A stretch of 48,098 nt of DNA from Prevotella sp. UBA2756 (GCA_002353205.1 DEJE01000045.1:338-48435); one strand, 5' to 3'; counted from the first letter of the stretch, positions 1-8,985 are shown. The notes: generated from the sequence alone by a model not told the origin. Made by a program: numbers and translations.

Positions 1-216
1 GAGTACGAGAATAGAGGCCGGGTCGGCGCTGCGAAGCACCCAAGGCCGGCAAAATGTACTATTGCGGCGTCAACATCGTGAGATTGAGGCGCCTTTTTCC
101 CGAACTCTACAGCGGCATGGCCCTCGCGCGTACCTTTATATATAGTACCCTTGCCGATGCCCGCCACATAAAAATCAAGTAAAATAACATATTAAATTAA
201 TTCAACAACAAACAAA
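1..216. other. Unassigned segment at the window edge
   Basis: No coherent gene is visible. All three forward frames are open for part of this stretch (stops at 12-14, 79-81, 155-157 and 180-182), and none gives a protein I recognise. It may be the end of a gene cut by the window edge or degraded sequence. The last 35 bases before the next start codon are AT-rich (runs of AAC and AAA), the usual look of a Bacteroidota leader. A TACCTTTA at 131-138 is one base off the TAnnTTTG promoter element, but I do not rate it highly. Confidence 0.4.
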
Positions 217-3200
217 ATGAAAAGGTTTTTACTTTTTGCAATGATGTGTGTCTGCGTGTCTATAGGGGCGTGGGCGGCTACCATTTCTGGCGAAGGTATC
301 TCTGGAGGTACTGCCAGTTATGATCCTAAGGTACAGACACTTGTCGTTTCTCAGCCTGGTGCTTTGGCTCAGTGGGTGGCTGATCACACAGGTGACAACT
401 ACGACACCAACAATCCCTTTGAGGGACTTGGCGGTTCAAACGATTTCTATGCCTTGGCTATTTCTGGTGAACTGAATGCAGACGACTTGGCTGCACTCAA
501 CTCAACGACTTGTGCTGCTTTCTCTCGTTTCCCGAGAATCGACATGAGCGGAGTGACATTGGCCAGTGGCGCTACTAAGGCCGATGTTTTTGCAGTTAAC
601 TTTGGCACAGGCTCTTTCGACAAGAATGGAACGACCATCAGCGGTGACGGTGCAACCTATATCCGTTTGCCGAACGACATGACTTCTGAGGAGGATGTGA
701 CAGCAATGGCCAATATGAAGCAGGGCGGCAAGAATGCCAATCTGAAGATGGTTGGTGCCTATGATCCTGATAACAGTGAGTTTGATGACAGCAGCAAGAA
801 ATGGGCTGAGGTGGCGATGCACTCTTTCGAGGCAAACAAAGTGCCTGAGTTCCTGTCATTCATGAGAATGCCGACTTCTGGTAATCCTACTGTAGTTCCT
901 CGCGACATCAAGATGTCGGGAGAATATGGCGTTAACGACTTAGTGAATGGTGGTACCCCGAACTTTGGTTATGGAACCAGTGCTAAGTGGGACTTCACCG
1001 GTGCGCACTTTGCTGATTGCACCGTCACTGATGCAACTCAGAACGCGTCCTATTATAACTACGATGATCCGTTCTGTGATGGCGAGTTAGTTAAGTGCCC
1101 CACCACGACGAATGCATTCTATTATTTTAATCAATATACAACAAATGTTGTCGATATCAAACTGCCTGACACTAACATGACCCACCTGCCATTCCGTTGC
1201 ATCAGCGACTTGGCTTCGGATAATGTTAGCGGATATAAGGCTTTGTATGGTGCGACTGCATTCAATGCGAACAAAGAGGGAGATAAGTTCGTTCCTGTTG
1301 AGTCGCTTGTTATTCCTGATTCTTATACAGATCTCGATGAGGAGTGTGGTAAATGGGCTCATATCCGTCATCTCGTTGTGGGTAGTGGCATGAAGCGAAT
1401 CCATGGTGGTGCTTTCTTGAAGTGTGACCAGTTGGAAGACCTTGACTTTGGAGCAGGTTTGAGCGATTGCTATATCGGCGACCGCTCGTTTAATGAGTGT
1501 AAAAGTATGAAGCACATTGCTCTTTCTGAAGGCATTGTGTCGTTGGGTAACGGTTGCTTCTGGAACAGTCAGCACCTGGAGTCTATCCGTCTGCCGCAGA
1601 CTCTAATCAATATGGGTAACCACTGCTTCGACAACTGCTTAGCATTGAACAGTATCACTATCCCAGAAAATGTGGAGAAGATAGGTAAGTGCGCTTTCAG
1701 ACTTTGTCCTTTCACAGACATCTATCTGACAACCACAGACCCTGCAAAGATTCCTCAAGTTTGGTCGGCAGGAACTAAGTTCACGGCTTTCGACGGAAAT
1801 TGTACCTTCCACCACGGTCACCTTGACGGATGGGAAGGCGGTGTTGACGGCTACGCAAATGAAATTAATAACGTAATGACTTGGGATGAAGCTGCAGATT
1901 TCTATTATATACACTGGAACGGCATGCCCGTGCTCCACTTCCCGAAGCAGTTGGCAGAGAAAGTGAGAAGTTCAATATCTTCTCAGTATGCCATGAAGAC
2001 GGTGGCTGTCGATGGCGTTCAGTATGGCCTTCCTAAGCGTGTCGATATGGACAAGCGCGACAATATCCCTGGTGCCGACTTGGGTACTGATGGTACAGGT
2101 AAATACACGCAGGATGGTTGGGCTCAGTTCATGATGATGAAAGAGTTTACCACTGATCCCGGTGGAGATGTTTATCAGAAGGAATACGATGACGTATGGT
2201 ACACGATGTGCTTCCCCTTCGACCTTACCGACGAGCAGTTGGCTGCTGCTTTCAATGAAACGTTCAACATTGTTGACTTCAGTGGTGTGGAGATTAAGGA
2301 TCCCACGGAGACCACAGGAAAGAAGCTTGTGCTCCACTTCAATACTGTCGGTGTGACCGATTATAAGGATGTAGAAGGAAATCACTATACACGTAAGACC
2401 GATGGTAATGGCGAGGTTATCAGAGAGAAGCATGGTAACTTCAACTACAACGTGTATTTGAAGGATGGCATAGAGTATCATCATGTCCATGCCAGCGACA
2501 AACTTACTGAAAACAAAACCAAGACATTTGCTCCTGGTAACTCTTTGGAAACAGCGGCAGCCCACAAGGAACAGGCTGTCTTGATTGACGGTATTCTGGC
2601 TACAGCAGGTCATCCTTATATGATTCACCCTGCTATCGGATTCAACGATGGAGGTAATAACAAGAGGATGTGTAACTTCTCTGGTATCACATGGTTGCCG
2701 CAGTCGCAGTGGGCAGATACATTTGAAGCACAGAAGCGCACTGTTGACCTTGGTACAGCCATGGGAACTATCGATGAGACTGATTACCATAAGTCAACAC
2801 CTGATGCCAACAACTATGTTCAGGCTCCTTATTCTGAATATGCTGGCCAGACCTACACTTTTGTTGGTAATGCTATTGAATACAGAGCAGATGCAGGGAC
2901 TAATATCGGTTATGAGCCGCAGGTGCCTGAGAAGCCTGTCAAGCCTGTGAAACCCACGGAAGAAGAGGTAGAGGCTTTGAAACCCTCTCAGACACTCGAA
3001 GCACCCAGTCCTGTCGTGCAGGATCCAGACAACAATTCGAAATATACCGATGCGTTCAAGGAGCTGTTCAATGCGGTAAGATGCCATGTCTATTTAGGCT
3101 ATATTGATGGTGAAAATAGGTATAAAGACTATACTTACGGAGAAGATTTGATTTCGTATGAATCTACCGATTTCTTAAGTTTCCATAGCAAGACCTGGGA

Positions 3201-4005
3201 CGGTGATACGGAATATTATGAATTTAAAAATCGGTCTGATCAGCACAATGAGAATATACAGAATTTGGATATTTTCAAGACATATTTAGGTGGAAATAAT
3301 ACTGTTGCTGATTTGACAGGTTTCAATGCCCTCAAGCAATTGGCCACAGACTATGTTGCCGACCAAGCTGCTTACGCTACATACAAAGAGCAGTTTGATG
3401 CTTACATCGCTAACCGTGCTGCTTGGGCTATTTACAATGCCAAGAAGGCAGAAATGGATAGTTGGGATCAGGCTGCTGTTGACGCTCAATATGCCGCAGA
3501 TTTGAATGACTACAATGATGCTGTTGCTGCACACGACACATGGGTAGAGAATGCAAAGAAGTGGATGACTTACATCCCGAAGGGCTCTTACTTCCTTGGT
3601 CGCAGGACGAATGCTTACCCGAGGTACTATCGTGAGACGGCTGAAAATCCTGTTGAAGGTAAGGCTTCTACACGTTCGGGTGGTGTATGGACGCAGTTCA
3701 CTGCCATTGTGACTCCCAACGATGCTGCCCTGAATGGTATTGAGAAGGAGCTGGACAAGAAGCAAGCACAGTCGAAAGGCTTCGACATGGCGTTCAACGA
3801 AGGCTTCCTCGGCGACTACATCGACGAAGATGACCCGGGCATCGTGACTGCTATCGAGGAGGCCAAGAAGGCAGGTGCCGAAGTGGAATACATGGACATC
3901 GTGGTGAGCATCAACGGTCAGGTGGTGCGCCGCGGCTCTACCTCTATCGAAGGTCTGCCCAAGGGCTTGTATATCATCAACGGAAAGAAGTATTTCGTAA
4001 AGTAA
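217..4005 (+). CDS. BspA-like leucine-rich-repeat secreted surface protein
   Basis: A 1262-residue secreted protein. Residues 1-20 form a signal peptide ending at AWA/AT. Residues about 369-508 carry at least five BspA-type leucine-rich repeats (LRR_5 family), visible as recurring 'aF..C..L..i.lp..v..IG..aF..C' units. A Pro/Lys/Glu linker (about 904-938) follows, then an Ala/Tyr-rich segment (about 1038-1115) with AAYATYKEQFDAY-like units that should be helical. The end, INGQVVRRGSTSIEGLPKG then LYIINGKKYFVK, resembles a short T9SS type A sorting domain. BspA-like repeats in oral and gut Bacteroidota bind host or bacterial surfaces; a role in adhesion here is inference. The start is the first ATG after an A-rich leader. 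The gene is followed after 13 bases by a small acidic protein gene, probably co-transcribed. Confidence 0.85.
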   Translation: MKRFLLFAMMCVCVSIGAWAATISGEGISGGTASYDPKVQTLVVSQPGALAQWVADHTGDNYDTNNPFEGLGGSNDFYALAISGELNADDLAALNSTTCAAFSRFPRIDMSGVTLASGATKADVFAVNFGTGSFDKNGTTISGDGATYIRLPNDMTSEEDVTAMANMKQGGKNANLKMVGAYDPDNSEFDDSSKKWAEVAMHSFEANKVPEFLSFMRMPTSGNPTVVPRDIKMSGEYGVNDLVNGGTPNFGYGTSAKWDFTGAHFADCTVTDATQNASYYNYDDPFCDGELVKCPTTTNAFYYFNQYTTNVVDIKLPDTNMTHLPFRCISDLASDNVSGYKALYGATAFNANKEGDKFVPVESLVIPDSYTDLDEECGKWAHIRHLVVGSGMKRIHGGAFLKCDQLEDLDFGAGLSDCYIGDRSFNECKSMKHIALSEGIVSLGNGCFWNSQHLESIRLPQTLINMGNHCFDNCLALNSITIPENVEKIGKCAFRLCPFTDIYLTTTDPAKIPQVWSAGTKFTAFDGNCTFHHGHLDGWEGGVDGYANEINNVMTWDEAADFYYIHWNGMPVLHFPKQLAEKVRSSISSQYAMKTVAVDGVQYGLPKRVDMDKRDNIPGADLGTDGTGKYTQDGWAQFMMMKEFTTDPGGDVYQKEYDDVWYTMCFPFDLTDEQLAAAFNETFNIVDFSGVEIKDPTETTGKKLVLHFNTVGVTDYKDVEGNHYTRKTDGNGEVIREKHGNFNYNVYLKDGIEYHHVHASDKLTENKTKTFAPGNSLETAAAHKEQAVLIDGILATAGHPYMIHPAIGFNDGGNNKRMCNFSGITWLPQSQWADTFEAQKRTVDLGTAMGTIDETDYHKSTPDANNYVQAPYSEYAGQTYTFVGNAIEYRADAGTNIGYEPQVPEKPVKPVKPTEEEVEALKPSQTLEAPSPVVQDPDNNSKYTDAFKELFNAVRCHVYLGYIDGENRYKDYTYGEDLISYESTDFLSFHSKTWDGDTEYYEFKNRSDQHNENIQNLDIFKTYLGGNNTVADLTGFNALKQLATDYVADQAAYATYKEQFDAYIANRAAWAIYNAKKAEMDSWDQAAVDAQYAADLNDYNDAVAAHDTWVENAKKWMTYIPKGSYFLGRRTNAYPRYYRETAENPVEGKASTRSGGVWTQFTAIVTPNDAALNGIEKELDKKQAQSKGFDMAFNEGFLGDYIDEDDPGIVTAIEEAKKAGAEVEYMDIVVSINGQVVRRGSTSIEGLPKGLYIINGKKYFVK

Positions 4006-4010
4006 GGAGG
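4004..4010 (+). promoter_or_regulatory. Strong Shine-Dalgarno before the 84-residue gene
   Basis: AAGGAGG overlaps the TAA stop of the upstream gene and lies 8 bases before the ATG at 4019. Bacteroidota genes rarely use such a sequence, and no other gene in this window has one as good. It suggests the small gene is translated efficiently from the same mRNA. Confidence 0.7.
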
Positions 4011-4018
4011 ACAACGAT

Positions 4019-4273
4019 ATGAAGAAATATATGACTCCTGTTACGGAGATATTAAAACTGGAAGTGGCCAATATGGTGTGTGCAACAGTGACTGGCGGTC
4101 GCGAAAATGACTTCGGTGCCGGCGGAAGTGGCAACCCCTATGCCAATCCTGACTGGGACAATGAAGGCAATGGCGGCGATCCTTATGATACCGGTGACGA
4201 CGACGGTGAACTGAACTCCACCGCCAAGGGCAGTAACGGCCTTTGGAGCGACTTCGATGATGAAGAATGGTAA
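4019..4273 (+). CDS. Small acidic protein downstream of the BspA-like gene
   Basis: An 84-residue protein of no recognised family. The first 26 residues (MKKYMTPVTEILKLEV, then NMVCATVTGG) are mixed helical/hydrophobic. The rest is rich in Gly, Asn, Asp and Glu, and ends in a tryptophan-containing acidic tail, WSDFDDEEW. It has no clear signal peptide: one Cys sits at residue 21, but the hydrophobic stretch before it is too short for a lipobox. The Gly-Gly at 25-26 after a hydrophobic stretch loosely recalls double-glycine leader peptides, but the family consensus is only partly met. The strong Shine-Dalgarno, 13-base gap from the surface protein gene and terminator at 4321 show a real transcription unit. 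Possibilities are a secreted peptide, a partner of the surface protein, or a RiPP-like precursor; none is proven. Confidence 0.65.
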   Translation: MKKYMTPVTEILKLEVANMVCATVTGGRENDFGAGGSGNPYANPDWDNEGNGGDPYDTGDDDGELNSTAKGSNGLWSDFDDEEW

Positions 4274-4320
4274 GAAAAAGTAAACCTTATAATAGAATTT
4301 GAATTAATTATAGTTTCGGG

Positions 4321-4355
4321 CAGCGTGACGTCGTGATGACGTTGCGCTGTTTTTT
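4321..4355 (+). terminator. Rho-independent terminator
   Basis: A 12-bp stem (4321-4332 with 4338-4349, two G-U pairs) with a 5-base loop is followed by six T. It ends the BspA-like / small acidic protein unit. Confidence 0.85.
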
Positions 4356-4362
4356 CTTTACG

Positions 4363-4401
4363 GACATAATAACTTTTTAGACATAATAACAGAAGGACAG
4401 A
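4363..4401. repeat. Left copies of the GACATAATAAC direct repeat
   Basis: GACATAATAAC occurs at 4363-4373 and 4380-4390. The second copy continues as AGAAGGACAGA and matches 4671-4692 over 22 bases with two differences. The related right copies lie at 4642-4652 and 4671-4692, so about 270 bases of spacer are bracketed by direct repeats. Confidence 0.7.
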
Positions 4402-4583
4402 TTTCAACAAAAATCTTCAAAAATCTGACACGAATCTTTCCATTTAGTCTCATCTTCAACGTCACTGAACGATCATTTTTGTAAGATTTATGTTGATTTT
4501 TGTCCATTGTTGAATAAGATGCAGAGTTGTTACTGTTTCAAGCGGAACTGTGTAATTGTGTTAAATCATGAATAATTCCGCGT

Positions 4584-4628
4584 TTATTCCGCTAAAAGTG
4601 ATGGAAAACGATACTTTTAGCGGAATAA
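4584..4628. repeat. Perfect 16-bp inverted repeat in a convergent spacer
   Basis: TTATTCCGCTAAAAGT (4584-4599) and its exact reverse complement (4613-4628) are separated by 13 bases. No T-run follows on either strand, so it is not an ordinary terminator. A partial extra copy, AATTCCGCG, sits just upstream at 4574-4582. It could be a protein-binding palindrome, a MITE-like remnant or an RNA hairpin. Confidence 0.75.
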
Positions 4629-4641
4629 GCAATAATATTAG

Positions 4642-4692
4642 GACGTAATAACACAGGAACAGAATGTGATGACATAATAACAGAAGAGCAGA
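4642..4692. repeat. Right copies of the GACATAATAAC direct repeat
   Basis: GACGTAATAAC (4642-4652) and GACATAATAACAGAAGAGCA (from 4671) pair with the left copies at 4363-4401. Together they bracket the inverted repeat at 4584-4628. Confidence 0.65.
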
Positions 4693-4715
4693 AAAAAGGC
4701 GGAAACTCCGCCTTT
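4692..4715 (-). terminator. Terminator of the CotH-type gene
   Basis: AAAGGCGGA and TCCGCCTTT (4695-4715) form a perfect 9-bp stem with a 3-base loop. Read on the minus strand it is followed by a run of six T and lies 6 bases past the stop of the 4721-7189 gene. Confidence 0.85.
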
Positions 4716-4720
4716 CTTCT

Positions 4721-7189
4721 TTATCTCCTTATCTTCACCGTTTCGCTTCCAACCTTCAGGATGAACAAGGGACTGGAGGCGGGGAGAGGGAGCGAGAGGG
4801 TGGAGGACTGCGCCTTGACGTGGCGGAGGAGGCGGCCCTGGAGGTCGTAGAGACGGACGTCGGTGCCTGCGGTAACGCCTGTGAGGCGCAGCTGTGCGGC
4901 GTCGGCCGTCCACTGCCATGCGTGAGCCTTCGTGTCGTTGACGGTGGTGATGCCGGTGTTCTCTCCGATGACGGCCTTGATGACGAGTCGGTAGGTGTCG
5001 GGCATGGTGAGGGAGAGGATGTTGCCGTCGACATGGCTGCTGTTGACGACGCCGTTGGCCGACACTTGCGTGATGTCCCATCCGGTGACGATGCTCTCAT
5101 CGGTGGCGATGCCCTGCAGGGTGATGTTGCGTCCGACGAAGAATCGTCCGTCGAAGGTTCCCTTGCTCAGCTTGATGCCGTTGAAGAGGAAGGGCAGTGC
5201 GCGCTGCTGCTCCTCGGGGAGCGTGGTGTTGACCTGCATGGTGATGGGCGTGCCGAGCTTGTAGAAGTTGCCTATCTGTTTGTAGAACTCATTGGTGCGC
5301 TTGGAGAGCCAGTTGCGGGCGTTCTTCATCTCCTCGCTGTAGTTGGGCCACCAGGGGTTGATGAGTGCTCGGTGGTGCGGGTATTCGTACTTGATGGTCT
5401 CGTACATCGGCTCCCACACCTCCCATGTGCCTTTCTCGTTCATGAAGTCGCCCATGTAGATGCATGTGCGGTCGATGAACTCGCGGTTGAAGTCGGCATC
5501 GTCCATGAGGTGTCGGAAGAGCATGGTGGCCTCGCTGCTGTTGGCTCCCCAGTGCTTGTTCCAGTCGTAGTCGGGGTTGTAGAGCCATTCGATGATCTTG
5601 TAGGTGTACGGGTCGCCGTAGAGTCCCATCGTGTAGTCGACGTCCTTGGCTATCCACCGCCACCGTCCGCCCTCGGTGCGCGGCCGCCACATGACGATGT
5701 TGTTGCCCGGGAAGTCCACATTATTATAATAGAGGCACATCGACATGAGGTTGATGAACTCTTCCCAGTCGAGCCACTGGCTGTATTCGGCCAGCGTGTG
5801 GCCCTCCTCGCTGTAGAACGCCTTGAAAGCGTCGTAGTTGTCCCACGTGCCTTCCTTCAGCTCGTGCCAGTTTTCGAACATGTCGAGGTCCTCGAGTCCG
5901 TCGTAGTTGGTGTAGATATTGTCCTCGTTGGAGCGCTCGCGTATGTTGAGCATGCCCTTGTATTCGCCGTTGATATAGATGATGATGGGCCTCCATGCCT
6001 GCCAGTCGAGGTCGGTGTGGCTTGCCATGTTGCGCTGAATGATGGCGTCGCGCATGTATAGGTAGTCGAAGTCGTTGCCGGCGTTGCGCAGGCAGATGCT
6101 CTTGAAGTCGGTGAGGCCGGGTTTCTGGTCGGGGAAGAACTCATATTCGAGGCGTTTGGTGCCGAATCGCTTGTTGGCATAGACGGCGAGCGACTTGAAC
6201 TTGTTGCCTCGTGTGGCTCCGCCCATGATGCGCGTCTCGCAGAGCTGGTTGAGGATGCTGGGCGTTTCGGTGCCCTCGAAGTATTCGAAGCTGATGGGCC
6301 GCCGCCAGTCGAACTCGTAGTTCTTCTTCCCGCGCTGGTAGTTGCCGTCGACATAGATGCCGATCTTGGAGTCGTAGAAGTAGCGGCTGTCGGTGCTGAT
6401 GGACACGACGGGCAGGGTGACGTCCCACTGGTGGAAGATGAATGAGTGAGTGGTGGATCGCGGCGAGAGCCATCCGTCGCAGAATATCTTGGCGCGTACG
6501 ACGGTCGTCTTGTTGATGGTCAGCGGGTTTTCGTAACGTGGGCTCGCTGCCGTGGGCTCGCTGCCGTCGGTGGTGTATCTGATCGCGGCTCCCTCGGGAG
6601 TCCCTTCTGGGAGCGAGAGGGTGAGCGCGATGTTGTGGGCGCCGGTGACGACGCGTCCCGTCTCGCTGAAGACGGGTTCGCCGAGGATGTCGGACGTCGT
6701 GCTGCCGCAGTTGGCGGCCCCCGGTGTGGGCGTCAGCTGGTAGCCCCACTTGTCGGCACCGTCGTTCTTGCGCCCGTAGGCGATGTTGGGAGCGGGCTGC
6801 TTTTTGATGCTCTCCACCTTGTCGGCCGTCTCGTCGCCGCGGAACAGGAAGAGGGAACCCTTGCCCGAGTCGATGCGGAAGTCGGTGTGGAGCCCGTTCT
6901 CCTCCTTGTCGCAGAAGACGATGACGTACTGGCCGGGACCGATGGTCTGCGAAGGCAGCTGCCAGGCGTCGTCGGCTTTCTCTTTGAGGCCGATCTTGTA
7001 CTCGCCCAGATTGACAGGTTCAGCCCCGGTGTTGTAGAGCTCCGCCCACGAATCGGGGAACTCGTTGAGGTCGTCCATGACGCAGTCGATGTTCGACTGC
7101 ATGAGCTCGTTGATCACTAATTGTGCGCGCACCTGCGTTGCAGCCGCAGTCAGCGCGACGAATGTCAGGAAGTGTCGAATGTTGTTCAT
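4721..7189 (-). CDS. CotH-family secreted protein with lamin-tail and chitobiase-like domains
   Basis: An 822-residue secreted protein. The start is the ATG at 7189, because an upstream in-frame ATG at 7216 lies inside the promoter element. Signal peptide: MNNIRHFLTFVALTAAATQV, cut after RAQ. A lamin-tail-like domain (about 23-160; INELMQSN, WAELYN) follows, then a chitobiase C-terminal-like segment (about 195-260; RYTTDGSEP). The CotH domain spans about 265-620 (RNAGNDFDYLYMRDAIIQR, GMLNIRERSNED). The C-terminus (VRLYDLQGRLLR and onward) fits a T9SS type A sorting domain. CotH proteins include spore-coat protein kinases; the Bacteroidota secreted members are usually of unknown role and may act on or bind cell-surface glycans. 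It is a monocistronic unit convergent with the BspA-like gene. Confidence 0.85.
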   Translation of the reverse strand: MNNIRHFLTFVALTAAATQVRAQLVINELMQSNIDCVMDDLNEFPDSWAELYNTGAEPVNLGEYKIGLKEKADDAWQLPSQTIGPGQYVIVFCDKEENGLHTDFRIDSGKGSLFLFRGDETADKVESIKKQPAPNIAYGRKNDGADKWGYQLTPTPGAANCGSTTSDILGEPVFSETGRVVTGAHNIALTLSLPEGTPEGAAIRYTTDGSEPTAASPRYENPLTINKTTVVRAKIFCDGWLSPRSTTHSFIFHQWDVTLPVVSISTDSRYFYDSKIGIYVDGNYQRGKKNYEFDWRRPISFEYFEGTETPSILNQLCETRIMGGATRGNKFKSLAVYANKRFGTKRLEYEFFPDQKPGLTDFKSICLRNAGNDFDYLYMRDAIIQRNMASHTDLDWQAWRPIIIYINGEYKGMLNIRERSNEDNIYTNYDGLEDLDMFENWHELKEGTWDNYDAFKAFYSEEGHTLAEYSQWLDWEEFINLMSMCLYYNNVDFPGNNIVMWRPRTEGGRWRWIAKDVDYTMGLYGDPYTYKIIEWLYNPDYDWNKHWGANSSEATMLFRHLMDDADFNREFIDRTCIYMGDFMNEKGTWEVWEPMYETIKYEYPHHRALINPWWPNYSEEMKNARNWLSKRTNEFYKQIGNFYKLGTPITMQVNTTLPEEQQRALPFLFNGIKLSKGTFDGRFFVGRNITLQGIATDESIVTGWDITQVSANGVVNSSHVDGNILSLTMPDTYRLVIKAVIGENTGITTVNDTKAHAWQWTADAAQLRLTGVTAGTDVRLYDLQGRLLRHVKAQSSTLSLPLPASSPLFILKVGSETVKIRR

Positions 7190-7213
7190 TGTTGATAATA
7201 ATGATAGTCGGTG

Positions 7214-7221
7214 CAAAATTA
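7214..7221 (-). promoter_or_regulatory. Promoter -7 element of the CotH-type gene
   Basis: TAATTTTG read on the minus strand, followed by CAC, matches the Bacteroidota -7 consensus TAnnTTTG. It lies about 25 bases upstream of the ATG at 7189 and decides that start. Confidence 0.75.
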
Positions 7222-7405
7222 GGCATTTATTTCGAATTATGCGAAGCTGTCGGCGGAAAAACTTGTTGTATTTAACGTGGGAACAGATATATATTACAAT
7301 TTGGGGCGTTTGGGAGCGGCCGGAGTTCGTGGCGGGTGGGCGTTAAATCGTATTAAAGACAATCGTTTTTCACAGAAAAGCGTTTCGTATGTGGGAAATA
7401 ATTGC

Positions 7406-7413
7406 TAATTTTG
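7406..7413 (+). promoter_or_regulatory. Promoter -7 element of guaB
   Basis: TAATTTTG followed by CAC, 24 bases before the guaB ATG at 7438. It diverges from the minus-strand promoter at 7214-7221, leaving about 185 bases of shared regulatory space. The in-frame ORF start at 7402 is ruled out because it precedes this element. Confidence 0.75.
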
Positions 7414-7437
7414 CACGCAATAAATTTGAAAAAGTAT

Positions 7438-8925
7438 ATGGCATCATTTGTTGCAGACAGAATTTTGATGGATGGTCTGACGTTCGACGACGTCCTGTTA
7501 ATCCCCGCTTATTCGGAAGTATTGCCCAAGACGGTAGAGTTGAAAACCCGTTTCTCGAGGAACATCGCTCTGAACGTTCCCTTCGTGACGGCTGCCATGG
7601 ACACGGTGACAGAGTCGGCGATGGCCATCGCCATTGCTCGCGAGGGCGGCATCGGCGTTGTTCACAAGAACATGTCGATCGAAGCTCAGGCTCGCGAGGT
7701 GGCCATTGTGAAACGAGCAGAGAACGGCATGATCTACGATCCTGTGACGATCCGTCGCGGTTCGACGGTGGCCGAGGCCTTGGCGATGATGGCCGAATAC
7801 CATATCGGCGGTATTCCCGTCGTCGACGACGACAACCACCTTGTGGGAATCGTCACCAACCGCGACCTTCGCTTTGAGCGGAGACTCGACAGCAAGATCG
7901 ACGATGTGATGACAAGCGAGAACCTGGTGACCACTCATCAGCAGACCGACCTGGCTGCAGCAGCACAAATCCTGCAGGAACATAAGATAGAGAAGCTCCC
8001 CGTGGTTGACAAGAACAACCGTCTGGTGGGACTCATCACCTATAAAGATATCACGAAGGCGAAAGACAAGCCCATGGCGTGCAAAGACGAGAAGGGCCGG
8101 TTGCGCGTGGCTGCCGGCGTGGGCGTGACCGACGACACCCTGGAGCGCATGCAGGCGCTGGTAGATGCCGGTGCCGACGCCATCGTCATCGATACGGCCC
8201 ATGGTCATTCGAAAGGAGTCATCGAGAAACTGCGCGAGGCGAAGGCTTCGTTCAGCGGTATCGACCTCGTGGTGGGCAATGTGGCCACAGGCGAGGCAGC
8301 ACGCATGCTCGTGGATAACGGTGCCGACGCCGTGAAGGTGGGCATCGGGCCGGGTTCTATCTGCACCACGCGCGTGGTGGCCGGTGTGGGTGTGCCCCAG
8401 CTGAGCGCCGTCTACGACGTATATAGCGCCTTGCAGGGAACCGATGTGCCGCTCATCGCCGACGGCGGACTGCGCTATTCGGGCGACATCGTGAAGGCTC
8501 TGGCCGCCGGTGGCTCGAGCGTGATGGTCGGTTCGCTGGTGGCAGGCACCGAGGAAAGCCCGGGCGACACCATTATATATAACGGCCGTAAGTTCAAGAG
8601 CTACCGCGGCATGGGCTCGCTTGAGGCCATGGAGCAGAAGCACGGCTCGAAGGACCGCTATTTCCAGGGCGATACGAAGGAAGCCAAGAAGCTCGTGCCC
8701 GAGGGAATCGCCGGTCGCGTGCCCTACAAAGGCACCGTGCAGGAGGTGATCTACCAGATGACGGGCGGTCTGCGCTCGGGAATGGGCTATTGCGGAGCCG
8801 CTACCATCGACGACCTGCACCACGCCCGCTTCGTGCGCATCACCAACGCCGGTGTCATGGAGAGCCATCCCCACGATATCACCATCACCTCGGAAGCCCC
8901 GAACTATTCACGTCCGAACGATTGA
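7438..8925 (+). CDS. guaB: Inosine-5'-monophosphate dehydrogenase
   Basis: A 495-residue cytosolic enzyme that oxidises IMP to XMP with NAD+, the committing step to guanine nucleotides. The sequence shows the usual (beta/alpha)8 barrel interrupted by two CBS domains (about residues 97-212; HIGGIPVVDDDNHLVGIVTN and KIEKLPVVDKNNRLVGLITY), which in the family bind adenine/guanine nucleotides. The catalytic loop GIGPGSICTTR places the active-site Cys at residue 309, and the flap region includes YRGMGSLEAM. Full length, no anomalies. It is transcribed from its own promoter. The following envelope genes begin 212 bases on, after a repeat-filled spacer with no clear terminator. Confidence 0.97.
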   Translation: MASFVADRILMDGLTFDDVLLIPAYSEVLPKTVELKTRFSRNIALNVPFVTAAMDTVTESAMAIAIAREGGIGVVHKNMSIEAQAREVAIVKRAENGMIYDPVTIRRGSTVAEALAMMAEYHIGGIPVVDDDNHLVGIVTNRDLRFERRLDSKIDDVMTSENLVTTHQQTDLAAAAQILQEHKIEKLPVVDKNNRLVGLITYKDITKAKDKPMACKDEKGRLRVAAGVGVTDDTLERMQALVDAGADAIVIDTAHGHSKGVIEKLREAKASFSGIDLVVGNVATGEAARMLVDNGADAVKVGIGPGSICTTRVVAGVGVPQLSAVYDVYSALQGTDVPLIADGGLRYSGDIVKALAAGGSSVMVGSLVAGTEESPGDTIIYNGRKFKSYRGMGSLEAMEQKHGSKDRYFQGDTKEAKKLVPEGIAGRVPYKGTVQEVIYQMTGGLRSGMGYCGAATIDDLHHARFVRITNAGVMESHPHDITITSEAPNYSRPND

Positions 8926-8985
8926 GGATTTAAACCCTCTCGTCGTTTTCTCGTCGAAACATGATAACGGGGCGGCGGCACTGCG

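Noticed and set aside
7498..8874. Long antisense frames over guaB, parC (39870-41627), the pseudouridine synthase (20362-21807) and the antiporter (34256-35314)
   Set aside because: All lie opposite clear conserved enzymes and their translations are low-complexity with no domain.
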